Source: Bradyrhizobium sp. LTSP885 (GTDB lineage Bacteria; Pseudomonadota; Alphaproteobacteria; Rhizobiales; Xanthobacteraceae). From it: a stretch of 64,000 nt of DNA. This document shows, piece by piece, positions 1 to 7,464 of this stretch (positions are counted from its first letter, which is position 1; each line of letters begins with the position of its first letter). Under the pieces are notes generated by a model. That model had not been told where the DNA came from. It made no database searches and worked only from the letters and a program-made list of their open reading frames with translations. Position numbers and translations under genes: made by a program. The stretch spans positions 1 through 64,000 of the forward strand of contig NZ_JYMT01000041.1 of the NCBI RefSeq assembly GCF_000938305.1, read 5' to 3'.

Positions 1-756
1 GCCCCGCCCGCAGCCCGTGCGCAGGCCGCGGCGACCGGCCGGCGTGTTGCGCTGGTGATCGGCAACGGCGCCTACGCCCATGTGCGGGCGCTGCCCAATC
101 CGCCCAACGACGCGCGCGCGATCGCAAAAAGCCTGCGCGACATCGGCTTCACCGTGTCCGAGGGCCTCGATCTCGGTCGCGACGCGATGCAGACAACGAT
201 CCACGACTTCCTGCGCGAGGCGGCGCGGTCGCAGATCGCGGTGGTCTACTATGCCGGCCATGGCGTGCAGGTCGATGGCCGCAACTATCTCGTGCCGGTC
301 GACATCCAGTTCCAGGCCGGCAGCCGCATGACCGATGCGATGGTCGACATGGACACCATCATGGCTGGGCTCGACGACCAGATCCGCACCAACATCCTGA
401 TCCTCGATGCCTGCCGCAACAATCCGATGGCGCCGCAGGTGGCGTCCACCGGTGCCAGCCGCGGCATCGAGGGCGGATCGGGCCTTGCTGCACCGGCTTC
501 GCTTGGGTCGGGCTCGACACTCGGTGCCGGCACGCTGATCGCGTTTGCAACCGCACCGGGCCAGGTCGCGCTCGACGGCGAAGGCGCCAACAGCCCGTTC
601 TCCGCGGCACTGTCGCGCCACCTCGGCACCCCCGGCCTTGAGGTGCAGCAGATGCTGACACGGGTCCGCGCCGAGGTCGTAGCGGCGACCAAGGGCAAGC
701 AGGTGCCGTGGTCGAACTCCTCGCTGCTCGGCGAGGTCTATCTGGCGGAGAAGTGA
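1..756 (+). CDS. Caspase-like (peptidase C14) protein, 5' end outside window
   Basis: This is the C-terminal part of a caspase-family cysteine peptidase; the frame is open from base 1, so the start lies upstream. The first residues are Ala/Arg-rich and look like the end of an exported or linker segment. The caspase fold then opens with a strand reading RVALVIGNGAY. The catalytic dyad is visible: the His of YYAGHG at 259-261 and the Cys of LILDACRNN at 412-414. Family members are bacterial metacaspase/paracaspase-like proteins, often exported, and their substrates are mostly unknown. The protein ends soon after the peptidase domain, with no C-terminal repeats. Downstream is a palindromic repeat and then a convergent gene. 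The family call is firm; the biological role is unknown. Confidence 0.9.
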   Translation, partial: APPAARAQAAATGRRVALVIGNGAYAHVRALPNPPNDARAIAKSLRDIGFTVSEGLDLGRDAMQTTIHDFLREAARSQIAVVYYAGHGVQVDGRNYLVPVDIQFQAGSRMTDAMVDMDTIMAGLDDQIRTNILILDACRNNPMAPQVASTGASRGIEGGSGLAAPASLGSGSTLGAGTLIAFATAPGQVALDGEGANSPFSAALSRHLGTPGLEVQQMLTRVRAEVVAATKGKQVPWSNSSLLGEVYLAEK

Positions 757-771
757 AGCATACTCTTTCCA

Positions 772-849
772 CGTCATTGCGAGCGCAGCGAAGCAATCCA
801 TCGCACCACAAGCTGAGGAATGGATTGCTTCGCTTCGCTCGCAATGACG
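772..849. repeat. Palindromic intergenic repeat, family A copy 1
   Basis: Two 29-base arms (772-800 and 821-849) are near-perfect inverted copies around a 20-base centre, so the transcript would fold into a long hairpin. A second copy of the same family lies at 16003-16088. The repeat sits between the convergent caspase-like and methionine-synthase-like genes, where it could also stop transcription from both sides. It has no coding content. Confidence 0.85.
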
Positions 850-866
850 AGTTGAAGCAGCGGGGC

Positions 867-1991
867 TTATTTCCCCCACACCTCGTTGGCGACCTCGACA
901 GCAAGGCGAAGCTTGGCCCACTGCTCCTCCTCGGAAAGGACGTTGCCCTCCTCGGTCGAGGCGAAGCCGCATTGCGGCGACACGGCGAGCTGCTCGATCG
1001 GGGCGAACTTCGCCGCCTCGTCCAGCCGACGCTTGACGTCGTCCTTGTTCTCGAGCTCGCCGAACTTCGAGGTGATGACGCCGACCACCACGACCTTGTT
1101 GCCCTTCGGCAGGAAGCGCAGCGGCTCGAAGCCGCCGGCGCGGTCGGAATCATATTCGAGGAAGTAGCCGTCGTAATTGGTGCCGGCCAGCATGGTCTCG
1201 GCCACCGGCTCGTAGCCGCCCGACGAAATCCAGGTCGAGCGGAAATTGCCGCGACAGACATGCGTGGTGATCACCATATCGGACGGACGATCGGCGATCG
1301 CGTAGTTGATGACGCGGGCATAGAGTTCCTGCAGGCCGTCGGGATTGTCGCCGCGCTCGCGCGCCTTCTGCAGTTCCTCCTGCGAGCAGAGATAGGCCCA
1401 CACCGTGTCGTCGAACTGCAGATAGCGGCAGCCGGCGTCGTAGAACGCCTTCACCGCCTTGCGGTAGGTCTTGCCGAGATCCTGGAAGAACTCCTCGAGG
1501 TCAGGATAAACCTCCTTCGAGATCAGCTTGCGGCCGCCGCGGAAGTGCAGCACCGCCGGCGACGGGATCGTCATCTTCGGCGTGACATGTGCCTGATCGG
1601 CGTATTTCTTCAGGAACCTGAAGTGATCCAGCATCGGGTGATGATCGGAGAAATCGAGCTTGCCGGTCACCCTGATCGCATCATGGCGGGTCTGCACGCC
1701 CGCGAACTGGATGCCCATGTCGGGGTGGAACAGCTCGCAGCCCGTCAGATGGCTGAGGAAATCGAAGTGCCACCAGGAGCGGCGAAACTCGCCATCGGTC
1801 GCGAGCTTCAGGCCGATCGAGGCCTGCTTGTGCACGACCTTCTCGATTTCCATGTCCTCGACCTTGCGCAGATCGTCGGCCGAAATCTCGCCCTTCTCGA
1901 GCCTGGCACGGGCCTCCTTGATCTTCGGCGGCCGCAACAGGCTGCCGACCTCGTCGGCGCGGAATGGAGGCTTGGTTCGCTGCATGGTCAA
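867..1991 (-). CDS. Cobalamin-independent methionine synthase-like protein (MetE C-terminal/YxjG type)
   Basis: The 374-residue protein matches the single-domain, MetE-C-terminal-like family (YxjG/YxjH group), which transfers methyl groups to thiols. The expected zinc ligands are present: His244 and Cys246 in HVCRG, Glu279 in FLEYD and Cys341 in SPQCGF. The N-terminal folate-binding half of full-length MetE is absent, as is normal for this group, so the methyl donor cannot be read from the sequence. The gene begins 24 bases after the stop of the livF-like gene and is probably the last gene of that transport operon. That suggests use of an imported sulfur- or methyl-containing compound, but this is inference. 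Archaeal-type methionine synthase is another possible name. Confidence 0.85.
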   Translation of the reverse strand: MTMQRTKPPFRADEVGSLLRPPKIKEARARLEKGEISADDLRKVEDMEIEKVVHKQASIGLKLATDGEFRRSWWHFDFLSHLTGCELFHPDMGIQFAGVQTRHDAIRVTGKLDFSDHHPMLDHFRFLKKYADQAHVTPKMTIPSPAVLHFRGGRKLISKEVYPDLEEFFQDLGKTYRKAVKAFYDAGCRYLQFDDTVWAYLCSQEELQKARERGDNPDGLQELYARVINYAIADRPSDMVITTHVCRGNFRSTWISSGGYEPVAETMLAGTNYDGYFLEYDSDRAGGFEPLRFLPKGNKVVVVGVITSKFGELENKDDVKRRLDEAAKFAPIEQLAVSPQCGFASTEEGNVLSEEEQWAKLRLAVEVANEVWGK

Positions 1992-2015
1992 CTCCCTGAA
2001 GTCGTCAATGTGCTT

Positions 2016-2732
2016 CTAATGTGCTTTGGCCCCGGACACGCCGAGGTGGCGATCGAGGACGGAGGGATCGGCCTTCAGCGCGCTGCTCGCGGCGTCATGC
2101 ACGATCGTGCCGCGCTCCAATATCACAACGCGGTCGGCGAGCCCCAGAATCTTTTGCGCATTCTGCTCGACGATGATCGAACAGATGCCGCCGGAGCGCG
2201 TGATGGTTCCGATCGCCTTTAACAATTCCTCAACGATGATCGGCGCGAGTCCCTCGGTCGGCTCGTCCAGCAACAGCACCTTCGGGTTCAGCGTCAGCGC
2301 GCGGCCGATCGCCAGCATCTGCTGCTCGCCGCCGGAGAGCTGGTTGCCGAAATTGCTGCGTCGTTCCCTCAGCCGCGGAAACATCTCGTACACCCGCTCG
2401 ACCGTCCACGGCCCGGGCTGGGCCACCGCGGTCATATTCTCCTCGACGGTCAGCGAACGGAAGATGTTGCGTTCCTGCGGCACCCAGCCGATCCCGGCGC
2501 GGGCGCGCTGGTCCGGCCGCATCGCGGTGATGTCGAGGCCTGCGAGCGCGACGCTGCCGCCGAAGCGGCGGGTGATGCCGACGATCGAATTGATCAGCGT
2601 GGTCTTGCCGGTGCCGTTGCGGCCGAGCAGCGCCAGCACCTGCCCCTCGGCGAGCACCAACGACATGCCAGGCAGCACCACCGCTTCGCCATATCCGGCA
2701 CGCAGGCCCTGGATGGACAAGAGATCAGGCAT
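2016..2732 (-). CDS. livF: Liv-type ABC transporter ATP-binding protein (LivF-like)
   Basis: This 238-residue ATPase is the smaller of the two ATP-binding subunits of a HAAT (LivFGHMJ-type) importer. Walker A is GRNGTGKT at residues 37-44, followed by the Q-loop, the ABC signature LSGGEQQ and Walker B VLLLDEP. The start at 2732 was chosen because it gives the usual MPDLLSIQGL opening. The reading frame continues upstream to 2843, but that part lies inside the preceding ATPase gene and looks non-coding. The start overlaps the preceding stop by 8 bases, indicating translational coupling. The substrate cannot be told from the ATPase; amino acids, amides or aromatic acids are all known for the family. 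Confidence 0.93.
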   Translation of the reverse strand: MPDLLSIQGLRAGYGEAVVLPGMSLVLAEGQVLALLGRNGTGKTTLINSIVGITRRFGGSVALAGLDITAMRPDQRARAGIGWVPQERNIFRSLTVEENMTAVAQPGPWTVERVYEMFPRLRERRSNFGNQLSGGEQQMLAIGRALTLNPKVLLLDEPTEGLAPIIVEELLKAIGTITRSGGICSIIVEQNAQKILGLADRVVILERGTIVHDAASSALKADPSVLDRHLGVSGAKAH

Positions 2733-3477
2733 CGGACGCCTCGCCGAGATAGACCGCCTTGACCTGCGGATCACGCGCGACCTCGTCGGGCGCGCCTTCC
2801 GTGAGTAGCCCGCCATTGACCAGCACCGAGATGCGGTCGGCAAAAGAGAACACCAGATCCATGTCGTGCTCGATCAGCAGCACGGTGACGTCGCGCGGCA
2901 GCGCCGCAACTGCGGCCAGGATGTCGTGGCGCTCGCTTTCGGGCACGCCGGCGGCCGGCTCGTCGAGCAACAACACGCGCGGCTTGGCAGCGATCGCGAC
3001 CGCGATCTCGAGCAGGCGCTGCTTGCCATAGGGCAGCGTCGAGGTGAGCTCGGTCATCACATCGAGCAGATGGAAGCGCGACAGAATCTCGGTGATCTCG
3101 GTGTTGACGTCGTCGCGAGTTCCCATCCGCCGCCACCAGTCGCCGCCGCGCCCCATCCGCTCGGACACCGCAAGTCCGATGGTTTCGAGCGGGGTCAGCT
3201 CGGCATAGAGCTGGTTGATCTGGAAGGTGCGTGACAGTCCGCGAAGCACCCGCTTGTGCACGGGCAGATCAGTGATGTCATTGCCTTCGAGCAGGATGCG
3301 TCCGCTGTTCGGCTTCAGCACGCCGGTGAGCTGATTGATGACGGTGGTCTTGCCGGCGCCGTTCGGTCCGATCAGCGCGTGGCGGGCGCCCTGCGCCACC
3401 TTCAGCGAGAGATCGCGGGTGACGCGGAGGCCACCGAACGCCTTTTCCAGCCCTTGAGTTTCGAGCGCGATCGTCAT
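2725..3477 (-). CDS. livG: Liv-type ABC transporter ATP-binding protein (LivG-like)
   Basis: This 250-residue ATPase is the LivG partner of the importer. Walker A is GPNGAGKT at residues 37-44 and Walker B is VLLLDEPAAG. The signature region reads LPYGKQRLLEIA, the degenerate form typical of LivG proteins rather than LSGGQ. Near the C terminus, EHDMDLVF is the usual H-loop region. The start overlaps the upstream permease gene by 4 bases (ATGA), and the 3' end overlaps the next ATPase by 8 bases, so the five transport genes behave as one operon. Confidence 0.93.
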   Translation of the reverse strand: MTIALETQGLEKAFGGLRVTRDLSLKVAQGARHALIGPNGAGKTTVINQLTGVLKPNSGRILLEGNDITDLPVHKRVLRGLSRTFQINQLYAELTPLETIGLAVSERMGRGGDWWRRMGTRDDVNTEITEILSRFHLLDVMTELTSTLPYGKQRLLEIAVAIAAKPRVLLLDEPAAGVPESERHDILAAVAALPRDVTVLLIEHDMDLVFSFADRISVLVNGGLLTEGAPDEVARDPQVKAVYLGEASDA

Positions 3478-4505
3478 GACGCGTCACTCTCGGGAACGGC
3501 GACGACCGCCTTGCGTCCGGCGAACTGGCGGATGATCAAATTCGGCACGAACAGCACCCAACGATGGAGGCGCGCGCGACCGACCAGCACGATCACGACC
3601 AGTACAAGGCCGATCCAGAACAGCCAGTATTGTGGGGTGAGGTTCTGAAACAGTTCCTGCAGCATCTTGAACACGACCGCGCCGATCAGGCCGCCGTAGA
3701 GATAACCGGTGCCACCGATCACAAGCACCAGCATCAGGTCAGCCGAGCGCTCGAAGGCGAAGACGTCGAGCGAGGCCAGCGCGGTGGTCTGGGTGAACAG
3801 CGCACCCGCAATGCCGGCATAGAAGGCGGCGAGCGTATAGACCGCGATCAGACGGCGATTGACCGGCATACCGATCGCCGCTGCCCGCAGCGGATTGTTC
3901 CTGATCGCGCGCAGCGACAAGCCGAACGGCGAATGCACGATGCGCCGCGCCAGCAGGAACAGGACGAACAGCACGATCAGCGAATAGAAGAAGCCGGTCT
4001 TGCCAAACATGTCGAAGGCAAACAGCCCGAGGATCGGCTGCATCTCGATACCCTGCAGGCCGTCGGTGCCGCCGGTGATGGCGGAGAAGCGTTCGGCGAG
4101 CGCTTCCAGCAGCAACGCGATGCCGAGCGTCACCATCAACCGTGTCAGATCGACGCCGCGGATCACCAGGAAGCTGGTCAGGAAACCAACCACCGCCGCA
4201 ACGAGACCGGCGGCGACGAGCGCGACGACGGGCTCATTGATGATGCCATGCAGCGCCAGCAATCCGGCCGAATAGGCGCCGACGCCGAAGAAGGCCGCAT
4301 GGCCGAGCGAGACGATGCCGGCATAGCCGAGGATCAGGTCCAGCGACAGCGCGAACAAAGCGAGCCGCACGATATCGGTCATGATCAGATAGCGCGACGG
4401 GAACAGGAAGGCGCAGGCCAGCGCCATCACCCAGAACACGGCCTCGCTGATCCGCCAGCGCGCGCTGGCCATTGCGTGAGAGGAGACGTCAGAGAGCGCG
4501 GTCAT
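3474..4505 (-). CDS. livM: Liv-type ABC transporter permease (LivM-like)
   Basis: This is a 343-residue inner-membrane permease of the LivM class with about nine to ten hydrophobic segments. Diagnostic stretches include LDLILGYAGIVSLGHAAFFG near residue 60 and the cytoplasmic EAA-like loop SLRAIRNNPLRAAAIG that contacts the ATPases. It forms the channel with the LivH-like protein encoded just upstream; the spacing between them is 7 bases. The stop overlaps the livG-like start by 4 bases. The length is normal for the family and no defect is seen. Confidence 0.93.
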   Translation of the reverse strand: MTALSDVSSHAMASARWRISEAVFWVMALACAFLFPSRYLIMTDIVRLALFALSLDLILGYAGIVSLGHAAFFGVGAYSAGLLALHGIINEPVVALVAAGLVAAVVGFLTSFLVIRGVDLTRLMVTLGIALLLEALAERFSAITGGTDGLQGIEMQPILGLFAFDMFGKTGFFYSLIVLFVLFLLARRIVHSPFGLSLRAIRNNPLRAAAIGMPVNRRLIAVYTLAAFYAGIAGALFTQTTALASLDVFAFERSADLMLVLVIGGTGYLYGGLIGAVVFKMLQELFQNLTPQYWLFWIGLVLVVIVLVGRARLHRWVLFVPNLIIRQFAGRKAVVAVPESDAS

Positions 4506-4512
4506 GGCGGGC

Positions 4513-5382
4513 TCAACGCGCAGCGGTGCGGCCGAACAGGCCGTTCGGGCGCCAGATCAGGATCACGATCATCACGGTGTAGATCACGAACGGACCCACC
4601 TTCGGGAAGTAGTACTTCCCGGCAACATCGGCGATGCCAAGCAGCAGCGAGGCCAGGAACGGCCCGGTGATGCTGGAGGAGCCGCCGACCGTCACGACGA
4701 TCAGGAAGTAGATCATGAATTTCAGCGGGAAATACGGATCGAGCCCGAGGATCTCGGCACTCAGCGCGCCGCCGAGGCCGGCAAGGCCGCAACCAAAAGC
4801 AAAAGTGAAGGCGAACACCTGCGGCACGTTGATGCCGAGGCCGATCGCGGCACGCGGATCGTCGACCGCGGCCCGCAAGCGGCTGCCGAACCGCGTCTTG
4901 GCCAGGATGAGCTGCAGCGCCACGGTCAACAGGCCGCAGATCACCACGATCATCAGCCGGTACCGCCCGATGCCGACGCCGAACAGATCGATCTGCCCTT
5001 CCAGCGCCGCCGGCAGCTTCATGAAGACCCGTGACGATCCCATGATGAAGTCGACCCCCGCCACCGACATGAAGACAAGGCCGATCGAGAACAGCACCTG
5101 GTCGAGATGGCTGCCGGCGTAGAGATGGCGGTACAGCAAACGCTCAAGCAATATGCCGATCGCGGCGCTGGCCACGAAGGCGAGCGGCAGCGCCGCAAAG
5201 AACGGCCACCCGGAATTGTTCACCAGCACGGCGCAGACATAGCCGCCGGCCATCGCGAAGGCGCCGTGCGCGAGATTGACGAAGTTCATCAGCCCGAGCG
5301 TCACCGCAAGCCCGCAGGCGAGCACGAACAGCAGCATGCCGTAAGCGACACCGTCGAACAGGTTGGTGAGGACAGAAGCCAT
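4513..5382 (-). CDS. livH: Liv-type ABC transporter permease (LivH-like)
   Basis: This 289-residue membrane protein is the LivH-class permease. It opens with NLFDGVAYGMLLFVLACGLA and the conserved NFVNLAHGAFAMAGGY segment, followed by seven to eight further hydrophobic spans. The EAA-like loop reads RLRAAVDDPRAAIGLGI. It is separated from the upstream substrate-binding gene by 178 bases that contain a palindromic repeat. That repeat could lower permease expression relative to the binding protein, as is usual in ABC import operons. This last point is inference. Confidence 0.93.
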   Translation of the reverse strand: MASVLTNLFDGVAYGMLLFVLACGLAVTLGLMNFVNLAHGAFAMAGGYVCAVLVNNSGWPFFAALPLAFVASAAIGILLERLLYRHLYAGSHLDQVLFSIGLVFMSVAGVDFIMGSSRVFMKLPAALEGQIDLFGVGIGRYRLMIVVICGLLTVALQLILAKTRFGSRLRAAVDDPRAAIGLGINVPQVFAFTFAFGCGLAGLGGALSAEILGLDPYFPLKFMIYFLIVVTVGGSSSITGPFLASLLLGIADVAGKYYFPKVGPFVIYTVMIVILIWRPNGLFGRTAAR

Positions 5383-5438
5383 GGATCAACTTAACCGGGG
5401 GCAAGTACGAGTGACTACGTCACGAATGTCAAATACAC

Positions 5439-5528
5439 CGTCATGGCCGGGCTTGTCCCGGCCATCCACGTCTTCCTTGCTCGCCGGGAAGAAAGACGTG
5501 GATGCCCGGCACAAGGCCGGGCATGACG
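5439..5528. repeat. Palindromic intergenic repeat, family B
   Basis: A 36-base left arm (5439-5474) and right arm (5493-5528) form an imperfect inverted repeat, each arm built on a TCATGGCCGGGCTTG-like core and its complement. It lies inside the liv operon between the substrate-binding and livH-like genes. There it would form a stable mRNA hairpin protecting the upstream message or attenuating the downstream genes. No second copy was seen in this window. Confidence 0.8.
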
Positions 5529-5560
5529 TGGTGAGAGCGGAGCCCACGCCGCTGACGATG

Positions 5561-6742
5561 CTATTTCTTCGTCTTGCCGGAATCCTTCACCGCCTCGAAC
5601 GTCTCGAACTCGACATTGTAGAGCTCGCCGTCGACCTTCTCGACCTTGCGGATGTAGATGTTCTGCACGATGTCGCGGGTTTCCGGATCGATCGAGATCG
5701 GGCCGCGCGGGCTTTCCCATTTCATGCCCTTCATCGCCTCGATCAGCTTGTCGCCGTCGGTGTCACCATTGGTCTTCTTCAGCGCCTCGTAGATCAAATG
5801 GATGCCGTCATAGCCGCTCACCGCCATGAAGCCCGGACGGGTGCCGAATGCCTTCTTGTAGGCGGCGACGAAATCCTTGTTCATCTGCGAGGGGTGCGCC
5901 GCCGAATAGAGATGTGCCGTCACTGCGCCGAGCGCGGCATCGCCCATGTTGTTGAGCAGATCGTCGTCCATGACGTCGCCCGGCCCGATCACCCTGATGC
6001 CGCTCTTGTCGAGGCCGCGCTCGGCATACTGCTTCATGAAATTGCCGCCCTGCCCCGCCGGCACGAACACGAACATCGCATCGGGCTTGGCGTCCTTCAT
6101 CCGCTGCAGGAACGGCGCGAAATCCGGATTGGCCAGAGGCACCTTGACCTCTTCGACGATCTCGCCACCGCCGGCGGTAAAGTGCTGCTTGAAAGACGCC
6201 AGCGCGTCGTTGCCCGGCGCGTAGTCCGAGGTCAGCGTCGCCACCTTCTTGATACCGTTCTTGACCGCCCAATCGCCGATGATGGTGGACGACTGCGCCA
6301 GCGTGAAGCTGGTGCGCACGATATAGGGCGAACGCTCGGTGATGATGGAGGTGCCGGCCGCCATTACGATTTCCGGGATCTTGGCCTGCGTTGCCAGCGG
6401 CGCCGCGGCCAGTGCCGCCGGCGTCACGCCGAAACCGGCGATGAAATTGACCTTGTCGTTGACGATCAACTCCTGCGCGAGGCGCTTGGTGTTGTCGGGG
6501 ATCGCGGCGTCATCCTTCAGGATGATTTCGATTTTCTTGCCGGCGACGGTGTCGCCCTTCTGCTGCATGTAAAGCTTGATGGCATTGTCGATCTGCTTGC
6601 CGGTCGATGCCTGGCCGCCAGTCATCGGCAGGATCAGGCCGATCTTCACAGAATCTTCCGCGCGCGCGGGCGCGGCGGTGCACAGCGCCGACATGGCAGC
6701 CGTCGTGGCAGCCCAAAGCAACATCTCGCGACGATTGAACAT
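5561..6742 (-). CDS. Liv-type ABC transporter substrate-binding protein
   Basis: This 393-residue periplasmic-binding protein belongs to the LivK/HAAT family. The N terminus MFNRREMLLWAATTAAMSA followed by APARA gives a signal peptide cleaved near residue 28; the paired arginines make Tat export possible. Mature-protein landmarks are IGLILPMTGGQASTGKQ at the ligand cleft start, the first-domain stretch FIAGFGVTPAALAAAP, and GYDGIHLIYEAL near the C terminus. It is the first gene of the operon that continues with two permeases, two ATPases and a methionine-synthase-like protein. The ligand is not predictable by eye. Confidence 0.92.
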   Translation of the reverse strand: MFNRREMLLWAATTAAMSALCTAAPARAEDSVKIGLILPMTGGQASTGKQIDNAIKLYMQQKGDTVAGKKIEIILKDDAAIPDNTKRLAQELIVNDKVNFIAGFGVTPAALAAAPLATQAKIPEIVMAAGTSIITERSPYIVRTSFTLAQSSTIIGDWAVKNGIKKVATLTSDYAPGNDALASFKQHFTAGGGEIVEEVKVPLANPDFAPFLQRMKDAKPDAMFVFVPAGQGGNFMKQYAERGLDKSGIRVIGPGDVMDDDLLNNMGDAALGAVTAHLYSAAHPSQMNKDFVAAYKKAFGTRPGFMAVSGYDGIHLIYEALKKTNGDTDGDKLIEAMKGMKWESPRGPISIDPETRDIVQNIYIRKVEKVDGELYNVEFETFEAVKDSGKTKK

Positions 6743-6918
6743 GGACGTCCTCTCCCCCTTGCAATCTTTTCGAACCGAGTCCCCCGGCTCTGCCTCACGT
6801 TAACCCACTTGCTTTGCGGCCAAGCCGCAACGCGACAAGGCGTCTTCGGCCGCCCCGTTGTCAATCGGACGATGGGCGAGTGTTACGTCCCAACGCAGCT
6901 AACCCACCTGGCGACTAA

Positions 6919-6934
6919 TGGTATTAAAATACCA
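6919..6934. promoter_or_regulatory. Candidate operator dyad TGGTATT-N2-AATACCA
   Basis: A perfect 7-base inverted repeat with a two-base centre lies in the A/T-rich part of the divergent intergenic region, 177 bases upstream of the liv operon start. The binding protein is unknown; no regulator is encoded next to it. Confidence 0.4.
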
Positions 6935-7008
6935 CAATCTTCGTATCAAAATCAACCGCTACTGCGCACCACGCAGCGCAGGTCGCCTGTCGAAGCCGAC
7001 CCACTTTA

Positions 7009-7026
7009 TTTGTACGATTGTACAAA
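7009..7026. promoter_or_regulatory. Candidate operator dyad TTTGTAC-N4-GTACAAA
   Basis: A perfect 7-base inverted repeat around GATT lies about 95 bases upstream of the lipoprotein start. Its TTGTAC/GTACAA half-sites resemble GntR-type operators in general form. No GntR gene is nearby, so the assignment is only a suggestion. Confidence 0.4.
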
Positions 7027-7120
7027 TGGAATGACGCTGTCAACAAAGCAGCACAATTGCGGAGGAAGCGTCGCGCCTCAAATCCATCATCCTTAAGGAC
7101 AAGGGTTGTATCCTCAGCAT

Positions 7121-7429
7121 ATGCCGAACCGCATCCGCCACATCCTCGCCTTGACCGCCCTCGTGCTTGCGGCTTCCGCGCTCAGCGGATGCGGAACGAT
7201 CAACGAGAAGTTGGCGAACGGTGCCGGCGATATCCTGCCAGTCTGGGCCGGTGGGCTGCCCCGGGACGTTCCACCGCGCCAGGGGACACCTGAATACGAC
7301 GCGTTCATGAAGGAGCGGGAGCGCAAGCGCCTGATACCCGCGGCCGAACGCGGCGATGACCCCAAGGAATTAACCAAGGACGCGACCAAGCCGGCGCCAA
7401 CGTCCACATCACAGGACGCGGTTCACTAG
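7121..7429 (+). CDS. Small putative lipoprotein
   Basis: A 102-residue protein begins with a short basic region, a hydrophobic core (ILALTALVLAASA) and the lipobox LSGC at residues 22-25, so it should be lipidated and membrane-anchored. The mature part is hydrophilic, charged in the middle (KERERKRLIPAAERG) and ends in a Pro/Thr/Ser-rich tail. No enzymatic motif is visible. The ATG at 7121 was chosen; an in-frame TTG at 7106 has a better-placed AAGGA six bases upstream and would add five residues. The gene runs convergently into the RND pump gene. Function is unknown. Confidence 0.75.
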   Translation: MPNRIRHILALTALVLAASALSGCGTINEKLANGAGDILPVWAGGLPRDVPPRQGTPEYDAFMKERERKRLIPAAERGDDPKELTKDATKPAPTSTSQDAVH

Positions 7430-7464
7430 TGTCTCGACAAGACGCATGAAACACCGCGCATCTC

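Larger units (their letters stand above)
6743..7120. promoter_or_regulatory. Divergent promoter region of liv operon and lipoprotein gene
   Basis: No gene is seen in this 378-base gap between two divergent genes. It is A/T-richer than its surroundings between 6900 and 7030. It holds three dyads: TTGCGGC-CAA-GCCGCAA at 6814-6830, close to the liv start; TGGTATT-AA-AATACCA at 6919-6934; and TTTGTAC-GATT-GTACAAA at 7009-7026. The last two are typical in size for repressor sites. The ribosome site AAGGA at 7095-7099 lies nearer to a TTG at 7106 than to the ATG at 7121. Confidence 0.55.

Noticed and set aside
708-2222. 504-residue open frame on the plus strand
   Set aside because: It crosses the caspase gene end, the palindromic repeat and the antisense of the methionine-synthase-like gene; the zinc-ligand motifs are on the minus strand.
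5363-7096. 577-residue open frame on the plus strand
   Set aside because: It is antisense to the substrate-binding protein gene, which has a signal peptide and family motifs, and it crosses a repeat and a promoter region.
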